Positions 62,375 through 64,000 of a stretch of 64,000 bases of DNA are shown piece after piece. Under the pieces are notes generated by a model. That model ran no database searches and had not been told where the DNA came from. It was given only the letters and a program-made list of their open reading frames with translations. The number at the start of each line of letters is the position of its first letter. The stretch's first letter is position 1. The stretch is from a virus, in the IMG/VR virus record IMGVR_UViG_3300028394_000057, positions 1 to 64,000 of that record; one strand, written 5' to 3'. The position numbers were made by a program, and so were the translations under genes.

Positions 62375-63627
62375 TGCCTTATTCAGTAGGAGCACAAAAT
62401 TCAAATGGATGCTCAGGGTATCCAGTAGTAAAAGAAGGTGGCGAAGTAATGGGATGCCACAAGACAGAAGCAGATGCAACAGCACAGGTTCGTGCCCTGT
62501 ATGCTGCTGAAGCAGACAAGGCTGATGGTCCTAACAGTGTTAATCCATCGTCTACCCCAAACCCAACATACCCAAATGTTGGAGTGAAGACACCAACATC
62601 TATGCGTGGTGGAAAGAAAGTTAAGATTCGTAAACCAAAGAATCAACCAGGAAATGGTTCAGATAGTTCTGGTGCAGTTTCTAGTGGTGGAACATCCATT
62701 AGTTCTATGTATAAGGCAGATACAATCGTTGAAGGAGATTATGTAATGGGGCTAACAACTGAAGGTGCAGTTGTTGGTCTTGTTGAGCATGTTATGACTG
62801 AGGGTGGAGTTTATGGTGTTGCAGGAACAGAATACGCTATTCAATCCACGCCAGAAAATCCAGCAATGGCTGTTAGAATTTATGAGTATGAAGAAGATGA
62901 AGACCAATGGTGTCCAACAGCATACTCAATCGGAATGCTAATGTCCGATGCACACAAAATTGCAGAACTTGATGTAGAGGTTCAAGAACCAATGGATGGT
63001 ATGCCAGAAATGGACATGGAAGAAATGTATAAGGCTGATGGATATTCTCCAACTGCTGGAATGAAGTCTGCTGCTGCTCGTGCTATCCGTTGGAAAGAAG
63101 AAGGTAAAGCCACTGGTGCAGGAACTCCTGTAGGATGGGGTAGAGCAAGAGATATCGTAGCAGGACGCTCAATGTCTCTCAGCGTGGTCAAACGAATGTA
63201 CTCTTTTTTCTCCAGACACGAGGTAGACAAAAAAGGCAAAGACTTTAACAATACAAGTAACCCAAGCAACGGTAGAATTATGTGGGACGCTTGGGGCGGT
63301 GACGCTGGATTCTCTTGGAGTCGTGGCATTGCAACTAGAGAAGCAGATAAGGCTTTGTTTGCTGATTTTGGTAAAGATTATTCTAGAGATGAAATGTCCG
63401 TATCTAAGGGTGGTAGCGTTGGTAGCATGGTTTCTTGGAATTCTTCTGGCGGTACAGCAACAGGAAAGATTGTTAGAATTATTAGAAATGGTAAGTACAA
63501 TGTTCCTAACTCAGACTTTGCAGTAACAGGAACACCAGAAGACCCTGCCGCAGTTGTCAGAGTATATAAAGATGGTAAACCAACAGACACACTTGTTGGA
63601 CATAAACTTAAGACTCTTAGAGGATAG
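62374..63627 (+). CDS. Multi-domain protein with two Tudor-like modules
   Basis: 417 residues. The N terminus (GCSGYPVVKEGGEVMGCHKTE, residues ~12-33, written across two Cys) is a short module also met in phage proteases. Residues ~119-175 and ~347-414 are paralogous Tudor-like (HVA1-type) modules sharing TPENPAMAVRIYE and TPEDPAAVVRVYK. Between them, ~225-325, is a phage-typical segment with AARAIRWKEEG, GWGRARDIVAG and GRIMWDAWGGDAG. No catalytic motif is certain. Low-complexity Gly/Ser/Pro linkers separate the parts. Coupled to dps by a one-base overlap; could be a minor virion or host-takeover protein. Confidence 0.72.
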   Translation: MPYSVGAQNSNGCSGYPVVKEGGEVMGCHKTEADATAQVRALYAAEADKADGPNSVNPSSTPNPTYPNVGVKTPTSMRGGKKVKIRKPKNQPGNGSDSSGAVSSGGTSISSMYKADTIVEGDYVMGLTTEGAVVGLVEHVMTEGGVYGVAGTEYAIQSTPENPAMAVRIYEYEEDEDQWCPTAYSIGMLMSDAHKIAELDVEVQEPMDGMPEMDMEEMYKADGYSPTAGMKSAAARAIRWKEEGKATGAGTPVGWGRARDIVAGRSMSLSVVKRMYSFFSRHEVDKKGKDFNNTSNPSNGRIMWDAWGGDAGFSWSRGIATREADKALFADFGKDYSRDEMSVSKGGSVGSMVSWNSSGGTATGKIVRIIRNGKYNVPNSDFAVTGTPEDPAAVVRVYKDGKPTDTLVGHKLKTLRG

Positions 63628-63630
63628 GTA

Positions 63631-63879
63631 ATGAAGGAACTAATTCATTTTAGTGCTACATGGTGTCAACCATGCAAACAAATGCAGCCAGTATTAGATA
63701 AGTTTCTTAGTGATAACCCAGACATTGTTTATACTAAGTATGATGCTGATGAAAATGTAAGCGTTTTCCAGGAACATGAGGTTAGGGGAGTCCCTGCTTT
63801 TATTGGCAAGGTAGATGGCAAGGAAACTTTTCACAAGGGGGCAGCCACCGAAGCCAGACTTTCCTCACTATTTGCTTGA
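63631..63879 (+). CDS. Thioredoxin-like protein
   Basis: 82 residues, short thioredoxin fold. Active site Trp11-Cys12-Gln13-Pro14-Cys15, cis-Pro55 in RGVPAF, and the following GKVDGKETFHKG strand turn are all present. It would reduce disulfides, for example of ribonucleotide reductase (class II enzymes use thioredoxin) or of virion proteins. It is 3 bases after the upstream stop. The next promoter overlaps its last bases. Confidence 0.9.
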   Translation: MKELIHFSATWCQPCKQMQPVLDKFLSDNPDIVYTKYDADENVSVFQEHEVRGVPAFIGKVDGKETFHKGAATEARLSSLFA

Positions 63880-63904
63880 CAAATACCGCCATATACGGTA
63901 AAAT
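63876..63904 (+). promoter_or_regulatory. Promoter with operator-like dyad, leaderless
   Basis: TTGACA (63876-63881), 17-base spacer, TAAAAT (63899-63904), 6 bases before ATG 63911. The spacer holds an inverted repeat TACCG (63884-63888) and CGGTA (63896-63900). Confidence 0.75.
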
Positions 63905-63910
63905 ATATAT

Positions 63911-64000
63911 ATGAGTAAACCAGATTGGGCTACACGCCTACAACGCACATTTAAACGTAAATACGACAAGGGCTATGAAGATGGCTATAACAAGGGCTGG
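63911..64000 (+). CDS. Partial gene at window end, unknown
   Basis: The first 30 codons of a gene continuing past the window: SKPDWATRLQRTFKRKYDK, then GYEDGYNKGW. It is basic and rich in Lys/Arg with Gly-Tyr pairs, without a membrane span. The ATG lies 6 bases after a consensus promoter and has no ribosome site, so leaderless translation is expected. Too short to classify. Confidence 0.6.
   Translation, partial: MSKPDWATRLQRTFKRKYDKGYEDGYNKGW

Overview
The window is a segment of a tailed double-stranded DNA bacteriophage genome, almost certainly a long-tailed (siphovirus-type) phage of an actinobacterium. The virion genes are all of phage type: PBSX/HK97-like portal, fused protease-scaffold, HK97-fold capsid, tail tube, tail chaperones and a 3252-residue tape measure. 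No contractile-sheath, integrase, excisionase or attachment site is seen, so a lytic life style is the simplest reading. A WhiB-family iron-sulfur regulator and a DUF7455-like protein point to an actinobacterial host. The strongly AT-rich coding, together with class II ribonucleotide reductase, Hsp20 and Dps, resembles phages of low-GC freshwater actinobacteria; that last step is inference. Both window edges cut genes, so the genome continues on both sides.

Layout on the plus strand: (1) 1-2360, the 3' part of a collagen-like tail fibre and a tiny partner; (2) 2432-4462, a B12-dependent ribonucleotide reductase as a separate transcription unit; (3) 4530-10236, two virion proteins, a small protein and the portal; (4) 10296-17905, prohead protease/scaffold, capsid, head-tail joining proteins, tail tube and two paralogous tail-assembly chaperones; (5) 17924-35944, tape measure, distal tail, a large hub-like protein and fibre or adhesion proteins; (6) 35948-47680, a helix-turn-helix protein, then replication and recombination: DnaB-like helicase, DnaG-like primase, single-strand binding protein, DnaE polymerase, MazG, RecA-like recombinase, three nuclease-like proteins and small zinc proteins; (7) 47670-49983, terminase; (8) 50028-53422, a secreted PA14 protein with an apparent ATT start, two small membrane proteins, two tRNAs (Asn, Thr) and an M23 endopeptidase; (9) 53424-56044, small accessory proteins including WhiB.

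The minus strand carries one compact operon (61334 down to 56068) of four glycosyltransferase-like proteins, a sugar-nucleotide dehydratase/epimerase and a FkbM-type methyltransferase, transcribed towards the plus-strand genes and meeting them at a bidirectional terminator. Beyond its divergent promoter lie Hsp20, Dps, a multi-domain Tudor-like protein and thioredoxin on the plus strand.

Genes are packed with 1-, 4- or 8-base overlaps inside operons. Promoters are mostly extended -10 elements (TGnTATAAT). Several lie only 5-7 bases before a start codon that has no Shine-Dalgarno sequence, implying leaderless mRNAs. The least ordinary points are: two kinase-like modules inside the tape measure; a chaperone gene pair in place of the usual frameshift; a nested in-frame scaffold start; the ATT start; a promoter inside a terminator loop; and a glycosylation operon in a phage whose fibre is built of Gly-Pro-Thr triplets.
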